Positions 1 to 7,577 of a stretch of DNA of 10,683 bases are shown one piece after another (position 1 is the first letter of the stretch; each line of letters starts with the position of its first letter). Location of the stretch: the NCBI GenBank assembly GCA_002354035.1, contig DEKU01000024.1, positions 11,006 through 21,688 on the forward strand. Reading direction: 5' to 3'. The notes beneath the pieces were generated by a model. It was not told the DNA's origin. It saw only the letters and a program-made list of their open reading frames with translations, and ran no database searches. This DNA is from Bacteroidales bacterium UBA2714. GTDB taxonomy: Bacteria > Bacteroidota > Bacteroidia > Bacteroidales > P3. A program made the translations under genes and the position numbers.

Positions 1-663
1 GAGATCAAAGCCGGCGACCTTGTTTAACAGGGTCTGGACCTGGACGCCGTACTTTCCGACGATGTTCGCGTAGTAGCGGCGCATCTCGGAGATCTCGTAG
101 CGGTCAAAAGCGACGTGGTCCGCGAAGATATTTCCGTTCAGGGCGCCGAAGGTGCCGAAGGCGTCGGCGGAGAAGAGCACCTTGTCCGTCGTGTCGTAGG
201 TCACCATGGCTTCGGGCCAGTGCACCATGGGAGCCATCACAAAGGTGAGTGTGTGGCGGCCTGTGCAGAGGGTGGCTCCTTCGGCCACAGTTTGCAGACG
301 GCTGTCGATGTCGACATTGAAAAACTGCCGTATCATCGTGGCGGCCTTGGCGTTGGTGACGATAGTCAGTTCGGGATAGCGCAGCAGCACATCCTCGATC
401 AGTGCGCAGTGGTCGGGCTCCATGTGGTTCACCACCAAGTAGTCCAACTTGCGGCCTTGCAGCACGGAGGCTACATTCTCGAAGAACTGCCCTGCCACGG
501 CGGCATCGGCCGTGTCCAGCAGCACCGTCTTCTCGTCCATCAGGATATAGCTGTTGTACGACACCCCACGGGGTATGGGATAGATGTTTTCAAACAAAGC
601 GAGCTTCCTGTCGCTTGCGCCTACATAGTAGAGGTCTTGGTTTATCTGTCGTGAGTTTTGCAT
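1..663 (-). CDS. fprA: FprA-family flavodiiron protein (A-type flavoprotein), N-terminal part; gene runs off the left edge
   Basis: Flavodiiron proteins are cytosolic enzymes that reduce O2 to water and/or NO to N2O at a non-haem di-iron site, protecting anaerobes from oxidative or nitrosative stress. The visible 221 residues are the metallo-beta-lactamase-like domain. The iron-ligand motif HxExDH is present as H80, E82, D84 and H85 (NHMEPDH), followed by H148 (in MVHWPE) and D167 (in SADAFG), all as expected for an active centre. The remaining ligand His and the FMN-binding flavodoxin domain should lie beyond the edge, since family members are about 400 residues. The ATG at 661-663 is chosen because it sits about 24 bases from a good Bacteroides -7 box and the protein begins at the usual point before the LYYVGASDR strand. 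There is no Shine-Dalgarno; the leader is A-rich. The gene is divergent from lpxK. Family assignment is firm; whether O2 or NO is the preferred substrate cannot be read here. Confidence 0.94.
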   Translation of the reverse strand, partial: MQNSRQINQDLYYVGASDRKLALFENIYPIPRGVSYNSYILMDEKTVLLDTADAAVAGQFFENVASVLQGRKLDYLVVNHMEPDHCALIEDVLLRYPELTIVTNAKAATMIRQFFNVDIDSRLQTVAEGATLCTGRHTLTFVMAPMVHWPEAMVTYDTTDKVLFSADAFGTFGALNGNIFADHVAFDRYEISEMRRYYANIVGKYGVQVQTLLNKVAGFDL

Positions 664-686
664 TTTTTTACAGGTTATTATAGACT

Positions 687-716
687 GCAAAGATACACTT
701 TTTTTCTCATATACAA
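687..716 (-). promoter_or_regulatory. Candidate Bacteroides-type promoter for the flavodiiron gene
   Basis: Read on the minus strand, TATCTTTGC (687-695) matches the Bacteroidetes -7 consensus TAnnTTTG exactly. A TTG (714-716) lies 18 bases upstream, close to the usual -33 spacing of about 19-21. The box is 23 bases from the start codon, giving a short leader. The match is direct; activity is inferred. Confidence 0.6.
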
Positions 717-740
717 TGTTTTTTTTCGCAAATGGCCGTT

Positions 741-775
741 TTTGCTTTTCAAATCGTTTTTTTTATGTATTTTTG
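741..775 (+). promoter_or_regulatory. Candidate Bacteroides-type promoter for the lpxK operon
   Basis: TATTTTTG (768-775) matches the -7 consensus TAnnTTTG. A TTTG (741-744) is the best -33 candidate, but the 23-base spacing is a little long. The box is 64 bases upstream of the lpxK ATG, within a T-rich stretch (716-775) that contrasts with the GC-rich genes on both sides. Confidence 0.5.
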
Positions 776-839
776 CAACGTGATAGAAACAGGGTCTACG
801 CCGGTCCGTGGGGGCTTGCGGGGTGGCCCGTAACAACAG

Positions 840-1946
840 ATGGCAGACATGACACTTCGAAAAATAATATCCTGCATTCTTTTCCCACTCACCATGTGGT
901 ATGCCGTGGGTGTGTGGTTCCGCAATATGCTGTATGCAATCGGTGTAAAACGTCAGGTGGCGCCCCCAGTCACCACAATAGGGGTGGGCAACCTGTGCGT
1001 GGGAGGGGCAGGCAAAACACCCCATGTCGAGTACCTCTTGCGCCTCCTTTCGGGCAGCTACGACACGGCACTCCTGAGCCGTGGCTATCGGCGCCGCACC
1101 AAGGGGTTCCTCCTCGACGACGGCTGCCACAGCGCCTCGCGGTTAGGCGACGAGCCAGCCATGCTGGCCACCAAGTTCCCCAAGATTACGGTGGCAGTGT
1201 GCGAACGCAGGGTGGAAGGGGTGCAGCGACTGCTGAAGAGTGAGGTCCCGCCACAGGTGATTGTCTTAGACGACGTTTTTCAGCATTTGGCCATCAAACC
1301 CACCGTCAACATCCTCCTCACCGAGTATCACAACCCCTATTTCTCCGACAGCATCATGCCCTACGGCACCCTCCGCGAATTCCGTTCGGCCCGTCGCCGT
1401 GCCCGCATGGTAATCGTCACCAAAAGCCCTGAGCATCTCAGCCCCATCGACCGCCACAACTTTGTGTCGCGGCTCAAACTCAGGCCCCACCAGAAGGTCT
1501 TCTTCAGCCATATTGTCTACGACCACCCCCTGCCTCTGCTGGGCCATGCCGAGCTGCCCCTCGACACCATCGACGAGGTGCTGCTCGTCACCGGCATAGC
1601 CCATCCCGAACCCATGCTACAGCATGTGTCGCAGTACTGCAAAGTCACTCCCATACACTATGGCGACCACCACCGCTACACGCTCTCCGACCTGAAACAT
1701 ATACGGCAGGCTTTTGAAAAACTCGGCGGCACCCGCAAGCTGATACTCACCACCGAGAAGGACGCTGCCAAACTGCGCGAGATGGCCACGGCCGATGTCA
1801 TGTCGGGCTTGCCGGTCTACTACCTCCCCATCCGGGTGGAGATGGAATCCTCCTCGCAGCAGGAGTTCGACCACACTATCGAGAGCATCGTCCATGAGAA
1901 TGTGTCCTTTTTAGACCGAATGAAAAATACCAAGTTCAGTTATTGA
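840..1946 (+). CDS. lpxK: Tetraacyldisaccharide 4'-kinase LpxK
   Basis: LpxK transfers phosphate from ATP to the 4' position of the lipid A disaccharide precursor, at the cytoplasmic face of the inner membrane. The 368-residue length fits the Bacteroidetes family. An N-terminal hydrophobic stretch (about residues 9-35) serves as membrane anchor. It is followed by the P-loop GNLCVGGAGKTP (50-61), SRGYRR (80-85), GDEP (103-106) and the Asp-Asp motif DDVFQH (144-149), which corresponds to the family's DDGFQH with its catalytic aspartate. ITKSP-like and LREFRSARRRA segments also fit Bacteroidetes homologues. The start at 840 gives the longest reasonable N-terminus; the ATG at 849 is an in-frame alternative. 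It is first in a plus-strand series, with cutC only 13 bases downstream. Its substrate pathway is essential for outer-membrane lipopolysaccharide in most Gram-negative bacteria, so this gene is expected to be housekeeping. Confidence 0.96.
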   Translation: MADMTLRKIISCILFPLTMWYAVGVWFRNMLYAIGVKRQVAPPVTTIGVGNLCVGGAGKTPHVEYLLRLLSGSYDTALLSRGYRRRTKGFLLDDGCHSASRLGDEPAMLATKFPKITVAVCERRVEGVQRLLKSEVPPQVIVLDDVFQHLAIKPTVNILLTEYHNPYFSDSIMPYGTLREFRSARRRARMVIVTKSPEHLSPIDRHNFVSRLKLRPHQKVFFSHIVYDHPLPLLGHAELPLDTIDEVLLVTGIAHPEPMLQHVSQYCKVTPIHYGDHHRYTLSDLKHIRQAFEKLGGTRKLILTTEKDAAKLREMATADVMSGLPVYYLPIRVEMESSSQQEFDHTIESIVHENVSFLDRMKNTKFSY

Positions 1947-1959
1947 AACTTACCAAGCC

Positions 1960-2643
1960 ATGATAGAAGTAGAGATTTGTGCCAATTCGCGCCAGTCGGC
2001 CGCCAACGCCCTTGCGGGCGGAGCACGCCGCATAGAGTTGTGCAGCCGGCTCGACGTGGGAGGGCTCACCCCCTCGCCCGCCGACATTGACTATTGTGTC
2101 CGCACCCTCCGCCTCCGCACCCATGTCCTTGTCCGTCCACGGGAGGGCGACTTCTGCTACACCCCTCCCGAAGTCGACCAGATCATCCAGCAGGTGGAGC
2201 AGTGCCGACAGCTCGGAGCCCACGCCGTAGTGATAGGGTTCCTGACCCCGCAGGGCGACATCGATGTGGCCCTCACCCGCAAACTGGTGCAGCTGGCCGC
2301 CCCCATGGAGGTCACCTTCCACCGTGCCTTCGACGAGATAAAAGTAGACCCCCTCGCAGCCCTCGAAGCAGTGATTGGCTGCGGTTGCCACCGTATCCTC
2401 ACCTCCGGTTGCTGTCCCGACGCCGAGCAAGGCATACCCACCCTCCGTCAGCTGGTCCGTCAGGCGGCAGGGCGCATCACCATCCTTGCCGGTGCCGGCA
2501 TCACCCCCGCCAATGCCGCCCGCATCGTCAGTCAGACCGGCGTGGCCGAAATCCACGGCTCCTGCAAGGCAGTCCTGCCCGACGGCACCATCCAGACCGA
2601 CACCGAAACAGTCAAACAGTTAATCAAATCCATATCCCAATGA
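1960..2643 (+). CDS. cutC: CutC family protein (copper homeostasis-associated TIM barrel)
   Basis: CutC proteins are cytosolic TIM barrels historically linked to copper tolerance in E. coli; the direct biochemical role is unsettled and the copper link has been disputed. The 227 residues carry the family signature motifs in order: RRIELCSRLDVGGLTPS (23-39), VRPREGDFCY (58-67), VTFHRAFDE (118-126), RILTSG (145-150), AGAGI (177-181) and EIHGS (197-201). The length is slightly below the about 250 of E. coli CutC, and nothing looks broken. Cysteines at 7, 28, 66, 141, 143, 151 and 152 are candidate metal contacts, but that is inference only. It starts 13 bases after lpxK stops, and its TGA overlaps the ATG of the next gene as ATGA, so translational coupling with the lipoprotein gene is likely. 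The context gives no direct copper link: no transporter or copper-sensing regulator is seen in the window. Confidence 0.95.
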   Translation: MIEVEICANSRQSAANALAGGARRIELCSRLDVGGLTPSPADIDYCVRTLRLRTHVLVRPREGDFCYTPPEVDQIIQQVEQCRQLGAHAVVIGFLTPQGDIDVALTRKLVQLAAPMEVTFHRAFDEIKVDPLAALEAVIGCGCHRILTSGCCPDAEQGIPTLRQLVRQAAGRITILAGAGITPANAARIVSQTGVAEIHGSCKAVLPDGTIQTDTETVKQLIKSISQ

Positions 2644-5303
2644 AACACTTTCGACCCATTCCTTTCACAAGCTTTGTACTCCTCGTCCTGCTGGCCGCAT
2701 CCTGTGGTCGCGATGCCCATTTCATCACCCATAAGGACTACCGCCAGCAAGTAGAGACCGACTTCAAGGCAAGGCTCGACAACATCTCCATGCTCGGAGA
2801 CCTCAGCGCCACGCTCGACACACTGCCCCTTGCCGAGCGCGAGGCCATGCAGTTCCTCTATGCCTACATGCCCTACAGCGACCTGGCCGACTACTCCCCC
2901 GCTTTCTACCTCGACCAAGTGCGCTACGCTTTTGCAGCCCGCCAGCAAATGCCCTGGGGCCAAGCCGTGCCCGAGGACATCTTCCGCCATTTTGTGCTCG
3001 TCTACAGGGTGAACAACGAAAACCTCGACACCGCCCGGCAGTATATGTTCCACCAGCTCAAAGAGCGTGTGTCGGGGCTGTCCATGTACGATGCCGCGCT
3101 GGAGGTCAACCACTGGTGCCACGAGCATGTGGCCTACCGCGCCGCCGATGCCCGCACCTCTGCTCCCCTGGCCACCCTCCGCACCTCCCTCGGCCGTTGC
3201 GGCGAGGAGAGCACCTTTGCCGTCACCGCCCTGCGCTCCGTGGGCATTCCTGCCCGCCAGTGCTACACACCCCGCTGGGCTCACTGCGACGACAACCACG
3301 CCTGGGTCGAGGTGTGGATTGCCGACTCCACCGGTCACTCCGGCCAGTGGATGTTCCTCGGCGCCTGCGAGCCCGACCCCGAGCTGAACATGGGCTGGTT
3401 TGCTGTCCCCTCCACCCGCTGCCTCATGGTGCACAGCAAAGCCTTTGGCCGCTACCACGGCGACGAGGAGGTGGTCCGCCAAACCGCGCTCTATAGCGAG
3501 CTCAACCTCCTCAGCCACTATGCCCCCACCCGCCGCGTCACCGTCACCGTTGCCGACCCCCAGGGCCAGCCCCTCAGCGGTGCCACCGTCAAGTTCAAGA
3601 TGTACAACTATGCCGAGTACTACACCTTGGCCACCTATCCCACCAATGCCCAAGGCCAGGCCTCACTCACCACCGGTCTGGGCGACATACTGGTGTGGGC
3701 CACCGACGGCTCCCGCTATGCCTTCCAAAAGCTCGATGTCCGCCGCGACAGCACCCTCACCCTGACCCTCGCCGACACCCCTGCCACAACCGACAGCGTC
3801 GCCCTCCTCGACATCGTTCCGCCAGTGCCGGGCAAAGCCAAAGTAGAGGCCACGCCAGAGAAGGCCGCCGCCAACGCCCGCCGTCTGGCCTACGAGGACT
3901 CCCTCCGCAACTCCTACACCGCCACCTTCCCCACCGAAGGCAACTTCAAGTCCTACCTCCCCAAAGACTGGCTCTGGCACCCCGACCTCTTCTCCGACGC
4001 CCAGGTGTGGGAAATCATCCACAAGTCCGAAGGCAACTATGCCGAGATATACAAGTACTTTGAACACTGGAGTGCCCAATACCGCAGTGGCGAGCATATC
4101 TACGACTACCTCAAATCCTACTCCGACAAAGACCTCCGCGACATCACTGCCGAGGTGCTCAAAGCCCACGAGACCGGCTTCGACTGGCTGGACCACGCCA
4201 AAGGCACCTGCACCAACCGCCCCTACACCTACGACGTCTATAAGCGCGGCATCCTCCCCGCCCGGGTCAGCAACGAGCTGGTGCGCCCCTACCGCGCCGA
4301 GCTTGCCTGCTTCAAGGGCATGACCGCCCAAGCCATCCGCCAGTGGACACTCGACAGCATCGCCGTCGACGACACGGGCAACTACTACAACTGCCCCATC
4401 TCCCCCACCGGTGTCTACCGCCTGCGCCATGCCGACCCCCACAGCCGCGACATCTTCTTCGTCGCCGCCTGCCGGGCCGCCGACATCCCCGCCTATCTCG
4501 ACAACGCCACCGGCTCTCTCTACACCTGGCAGGACTTCCAATGGCAGAAGATGGAATGGGCCGCCACCTCCAACGCTTCCGACCCCCTCGCCACCCTCAC
4601 CCTCACCTATCATGGCAAAGAGCCCACCACCCCCGTCTATTACCCCCACTTCACCCTCCAGAAACTCGAGGAGGGCGACTTCCGCACCTTCGACTTCGAG
4701 GGCGACCCCCGCATGGCCTCCTTCCCCGCCTCCCTCGCCCTCGAGCCCGGCACCTATTGCCTCTCCACCGGCAGCCGCTATCCCGACGGCACAGTCCTCA
4801 GCCGTCTCGAGTTCTTCACCCTCCAGCCGGGACAGAAAACCACCAAGGAGATAACCCTGCGGCCCCTTGTGTCGCGCCCCATGGTGTCCGGGGCTGCCAT
4901 CAGCCCCAGCCTCACCCTCGCCTCTGGCACACCCCTCTCCTCCTTTGCCGCCGGGGGCAAGTGCATCCTCGCCTTCCTCGGTCCCCATCGCGAGCCAGCC
5001 AAACATCTGGTCAAAGAAATCGTGCAGCAAGGGCAAGACTTCCGTTCGTGGGGTGGCAACCTCTTCATCACCACTACCGACCCCGCACAGCCCGACCTGA
5101 AACAGCTGCCCAACGCCACCGTCACCCCCCTCGCCTCAGGCCAGCAGCACCCCGTCGAGAAAGCTGTGGCCCAAGCCCTGAAGCTTGACACCTACGAGTA
5201 CCCCCTTGTGGCAGTCCTCGACAGCAAAGGTTCCATCCTCTTCTACAGCCATGGCTACAGCATCGGCCTTGCCGAGCAGCTCTTGGCCTGTTGCAGACAA
5301 TAG
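2640..5303 (+). CDS. Large transglutaminase-like lipoprotein with carboxypeptidase-regulatory-like and thioredoxin-like parts
   Basis: A predicted envelope lipoprotein of 887 residues. The signal peptide has a lipobox ending at C22 (LLAASC). The transglutaminase-like core follows: C187 in GRCGEES, then LRSVGIPAR (198-206), H220 in DNHAWVEVW, and an acidic GACEPDPELN stretch (E244, D246) where the third catalytic residue should be. Such cores belong to the papain-like cysteine peptidase/transglutaminase clan; whether this one cross-links, deamidates or cleaves is unknown. Residues about 300-357 look like a carboxypeptidase-regulatory beta domain (PQGQPLSGATVKF). A second, degenerate core lies near 590-640 (SRDIFFVAACRAADIPAY), with Pro where Cys is expected. 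The C-terminal about 115 residues (from 773) look thioredoxin-like, with a putative cis-Pro P855 in EYPLVAVLDSKG but no CXXC. The open frame continues upstream to 2094 inside cutC, but the signal peptide fixes the start at 2640, overlapping the cutC stop as ATGA. It resembles a Bacteroidales family of uncertain function. Confidence 0.88.
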   Translation: MKHFRPIPFTSFVLLVLLAASCGRDAHFITHKDYRQQVETDFKARLDNISMLGDLSATLDTLPLAEREAMQFLYAYMPYSDLADYSPAFYLDQVRYAFAARQQMPWGQAVPEDIFRHFVLVYRVNNENLDTARQYMFHQLKERVSGLSMYDAALEVNHWCHEHVAYRAADARTSAPLATLRTSLGRCGEESTFAVTALRSVGIPARQCYTPRWAHCDDNHAWVEVWIADSTGHSGQWMFLGACEPDPELNMGWFAVPSTRCLMVHSKAFGRYHGDEEVVRQTALYSELNLLSHYAPTRRVTVTVADPQGQPLSGATVKFKMYNYAEYYTLATYPTNAQGQASLTTGLGDILVWATDGSRYAFQKLDVRRDSTLTLTLADTPATTDSVALLDIVPPVPGKAKVEATPEKAAANARRLAYEDSLRNSYTATFPTEGNFKSYLPKDWLWHPDLFSDAQVWEIIHKSEGNYAEIYKYFEHWSAQYRSGEHIYDYLKSYSDKDLRDITAEVLKAHETGFDWLDHAKGTCTNRPYTYDVYKRGILPARVSNELVRPYRAELACFKGMTAQAIRQWTLDSIAVDDTGNYYNCPISPTGVYRLRHADPHSRDIFFVAACRAADIPAYLDNATGSLYTWQDFQWQKMEWAATSNASDPLATLTLTYHGKEPTTPVYYPHFTLQKLEEGDFRTFDFEGDPRMASFPASLALEPGTYCLSTGSRYPDGTVLSRLEFFTLQPGQKTTKEITLRPLVSRPMVSGAAISPSLTLASGTPLSSFAAGGKCILAFLGPHREPAKHLVKEIVQQGQDFRSWGGNLFITTTDPAQPDLKQLPNATVTPLASGQQHPVEKAVAQALKLDTYEYPLVAVLDSKGSILFYSHGYSIGLAEQLLACCRQ

Positions 5304-5351
5304 CACAGCAGTAAATAATCACAACAAATATAACCTCAAACACCATCCATT

Positions 5352-7385
5352 ATGTTAAAACGTATACTTACAACCGTTGCCCTCCTGCTCGCCATGAGCA
5401 GTGCGCTCCATGCCCAGACCTCCATGCGAGTGCCTCACGGCAGTTTCGAACAGTGGTCTCCCCATGCTGGCTACAGTGCCTCCGTCATGGGGCTCAATGT
5501 CCCCATCTACGACACCTTCTCCACCCCCGTAGGCTGGGACTACCTCTCCTATCATATCAACGAGTCCTTCTCTTTCATGGGTCTCTCGCTCAATGTCAAC
5601 ACCGACATCCCCCTGGTCAAAGTGGGACGCGAAACCGCCAACGTGCCAGACAGCAGCCGTGCCCTGCGTCTGCAGTCCTTCATGCTGTCCGACATGGTAA
5701 GCCCCGTCGTCTATGCGCTGGCCGTGAGCACCATCGACTCCACCCTCACCCAGACCGTCCTGCCCACCGTCCTCTCCACCGGCCAGATTGACCTCGAGGC
5801 CTTTGTCCCCATCATTGGCAATTTGCTCACCAATGCCGACAGCATCGAGGATCTCCTCATCTCTTTGGCACAGATGGATGTCAACGAGCTTATAGCGGGA
5901 GGCCTGGCCCTCGGTGGTTTTGAGCCCTCCCGTCTTACGGGCAGCTATAAGTACCAGTCCGCCGGTTCGGGCGACAAAGGCGGTGTGTTGATGCTGGGCA
6001 CCCACTACAATGCCGCCACCCACCAGCGCGACGTGGTGGGGGTGGGCGCCAACGTCGAGCTCACCGACATCTCCAACTACACCCCCTTCACCGTCGACTA
6101 TACCCCCCTCCACCAAATGGAGTCCTCCTTCCCCGACCAGGCCCCCGACTCACTCGTCATCCTCATCCTCTCCTCTGCCAGCGACAGCATGCAGCAAGGC
6201 TCCGCCCTCTGCGTGGACAACCTCGTGCTTTGGCACGACACCGTCCCCGTTGTCGAGCCCGACACCTGTGCCGCCATCGTGGGCCTGACTGTTGTTCCCG
6301 ACATCCACGAGGCCGCTCTCAACTGGAGCACCACCGCTGTGGTGGACAGCTTCGAGCTGGAATACGGTCCCGCCGACTTTGCCCAGGGCAGCGGCACCAC
6401 CCTCTCGCTCACCAACAACACCGCCACCCTCACCGCCCTCGCCGCCAACTCGGCCTACGACATCTATCTGCGCACCCTCTGTTCCGACAGCATCTATGGC
6501 GACTGGACTTTCCTCCAGTTCCAAACCGGGCAGGACACCTGCGCCCGCGTGTTAGACCTCACTCTACAGGTCGTTCCCGATGCTGACTTTTATGAAATCC
6601 GTTGGTGGAGCGCCACCCAGCCCCACCACTGGGAGGTGGAATACGGCCCCCAGGGCTTTGAGCCAGGCAATGGCACAGTGGTCACCACCACCGATCGCTA
6701 TTTCGGCATCTACACTATCGACAACACGCTCCAGCCCAACACATGGTACGACTTCTATGTGCGCTCTGTGTGCGATGGCGACATCTATGGCGAGTGGGAC
6801 TCGGTCCACTACCGCACCGCCTGCGCCACCGTGCAGAACCTCGCCGTCGAGGGCGAGGGGAACCTGACCTTCACTCCCGACAGCCTTGTGAGCGGCTATA
6901 AGGTCACCTGGACCGACACCACCGCCACAACTGAGTGGATGGTGGAATACACGCTCGTCGGCCCCGAGCAGCCCGACCTGCCCCCCAGACCTCGGTCGGC
7001 TATCGTCGACGTCCCTGAATTCGATTTGCCCCCGCTGCGTCCCGACCACCGCTACAGGGTCGAGGTCCGCGCCCTTTGCGGCGAAGGCAATATGGGCGAG
7101 ATCATGATGGTGGTCTTCGTCACAGCCCCGCTGCCCGTGGGCATTGCCGAAAGCGGGCAAACCCTCTTGGCCGTCAGTCCCAACCCGGCCCACGGCAGCT
7201 GCACCGTGAGCCTCGCCGACAGCCAGCCCGCCCAGCTGCTGCTCTACACCCTCGACGGCCGTCTGCTGCAGACCCTGTCCAGCTCCGGAAGCCCCGTCAC
7301 ACTGCAACTCCCGTCGCAAGGTGTCTTTATGCTGCAAGCCGTCACCGCTTCCGGCACATCCATACGCAAAATCATCAGCCGCTAA
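5352..7385 (+). CDS. Secreted T9SS cargo with PCMD-like N-terminal region, three fibronectin type III modules and type A sorting domain
   Basis: A predicted cell-surface or secreted protein of 677 residues. A Sec signal peptide ends near A21 (ALHA, then QT). Residues about 25-300 form a beta-rich region (HGSFEQW, PVGWDYL, PSRLTGSYKYQS, ALCVDNLVLW) resembling the putative carbohydrate metabolism (PCMD) type domains of Bacteroidetes; this is the least certain part. Three fibronectin type III-like modules follow at about 304-393, 395-492 and 494-592. The first two share the pattern EYGPxxFxxGxGT and end in YGxW. The last about 85 residues are a type A T9SS C-terminal domain: VSPNPAHG (608-615), a LYTLDGRLLQTL strand, LPSQGVFMLQAV and a basic end (IRKIISR). 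It starts 48 bases after the lipoprotein gene with no obvious promoter between, so co-transcription is possible. No catalytic motif is visible; a binding or adhesive role is inferred from the modules. Confidence 0.88.
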   Translation: MLKRILTTVALLLAMSSALHAQTSMRVPHGSFEQWSPHAGYSASVMGLNVPIYDTFSTPVGWDYLSYHINESFSFMGLSLNVNTDIPLVKVGRETANVPDSSRALRLQSFMLSDMVSPVVYALAVSTIDSTLTQTVLPTVLSTGQIDLEAFVPIIGNLLTNADSIEDLLISLAQMDVNELIAGGLALGGFEPSRLTGSYKYQSAGSGDKGGVLMLGTHYNAATHQRDVVGVGANVELTDISNYTPFTVDYTPLHQMESSFPDQAPDSLVILILSSASDSMQQGSALCVDNLVLWHDTVPVVEPDTCAAIVGLTVVPDIHEAALNWSTTAVVDSFELEYGPADFAQGSGTTLSLTNNTATLTALAANSAYDIYLRTLCSDSIYGDWTFLQFQTGQDTCARVLDLTLQVVPDADFYEIRWWSATQPHHWEVEYGPQGFEPGNGTVVTTTDRYFGIYTIDNTLQPNTWYDFYVRSVCDGDIYGEWDSVHYRTACATVQNLAVEGEGNLTFTPDSLVSGYKVTWTDTTATTEWMVEYTLVGPEQPDLPPRPRSAIVDVPEFDLPPLRPDHRYRVEVRALCGEGNMGEIMMVVFVTAPLPVGIAESGQTLLAVSPNPAHGSCTVSLADSQPAQLLLYTLDGRLLQTLSSSGSPVTLQLPSQGVFMLQAVTASGTSIRKIISR

Positions 7386-7420
7386 CCCCCTTCTGGCCTG
7401 CTGGCCCGACAATCCGAACC

Positions 7421-7469
7421 AACGGCATGCCGCCCCAAGGTGCAATCCACACCCCGTCGGCATGCCGTT
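7421..7469 (+). terminator. Inverted repeat after the T9SS type A gene, possible transcription terminator
   Basis: AACGGCATGCCG (7421-7432) and CGGCATGCCGTT (7458-7469) are a perfect 12-bp inverted repeat with a 25-base loop, 35 bases after the stop codon of the plus-strand gene. The right arm is followed by CTTCTTT, a weak T tract. The position between convergent genes suits a terminator, but the long loop and interrupted T tract make it atypical. Each arm also contains the self-palindrome CGGCATGCCG. A weaker GC stem (7487-7494 with 7512-7520) lies next to it. Confidence 0.5.
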
Positions 7470-7577
7470 CTTCTTTATCGCTTCCTGCGCGGGTCGGTTC
7501 TGCCAAGTCGTACCACGCGCCGTGCTAAAAACAAAGGCAGCGCGAAGGCATGGAAAAACAAGTAGCGGGGGGGAGGA

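Noticed and set aside
115..654. 179-codon plus-strand open frame over the flavodiiron gene
   Set aside because: Antisense to a frame with complete flavodiiron iron-ligand motifs.
2094..2639. 182-codon upstream extension of the lipoprotein frame
   Set aside because: It overlaps cutC, is Pro/Arg/His-rich nonsense, and would bury the lipoprotein signal peptide that starts at 2640.
2532..3653. 373-codon minus-strand open frame
   Set aside because: Antisense shadow of cutC and the lipoprotein gene, with no domain and the same Gly/Val-rich composition.
3663..5036. 457-codon minus-strand open frame inside the transglutaminase-like gene
   Set aside because: Its translation is Gly/Val/Glu-rich low complexity from antisense of C-ending codons; the plus-strand frame has a signal peptide and recognisable domains.
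7487..7520. GCGCG stem as terminator of the minus-strand cargo gene
   Set aside because: The stem has a bulge and on the minus strand no T tract follows it.
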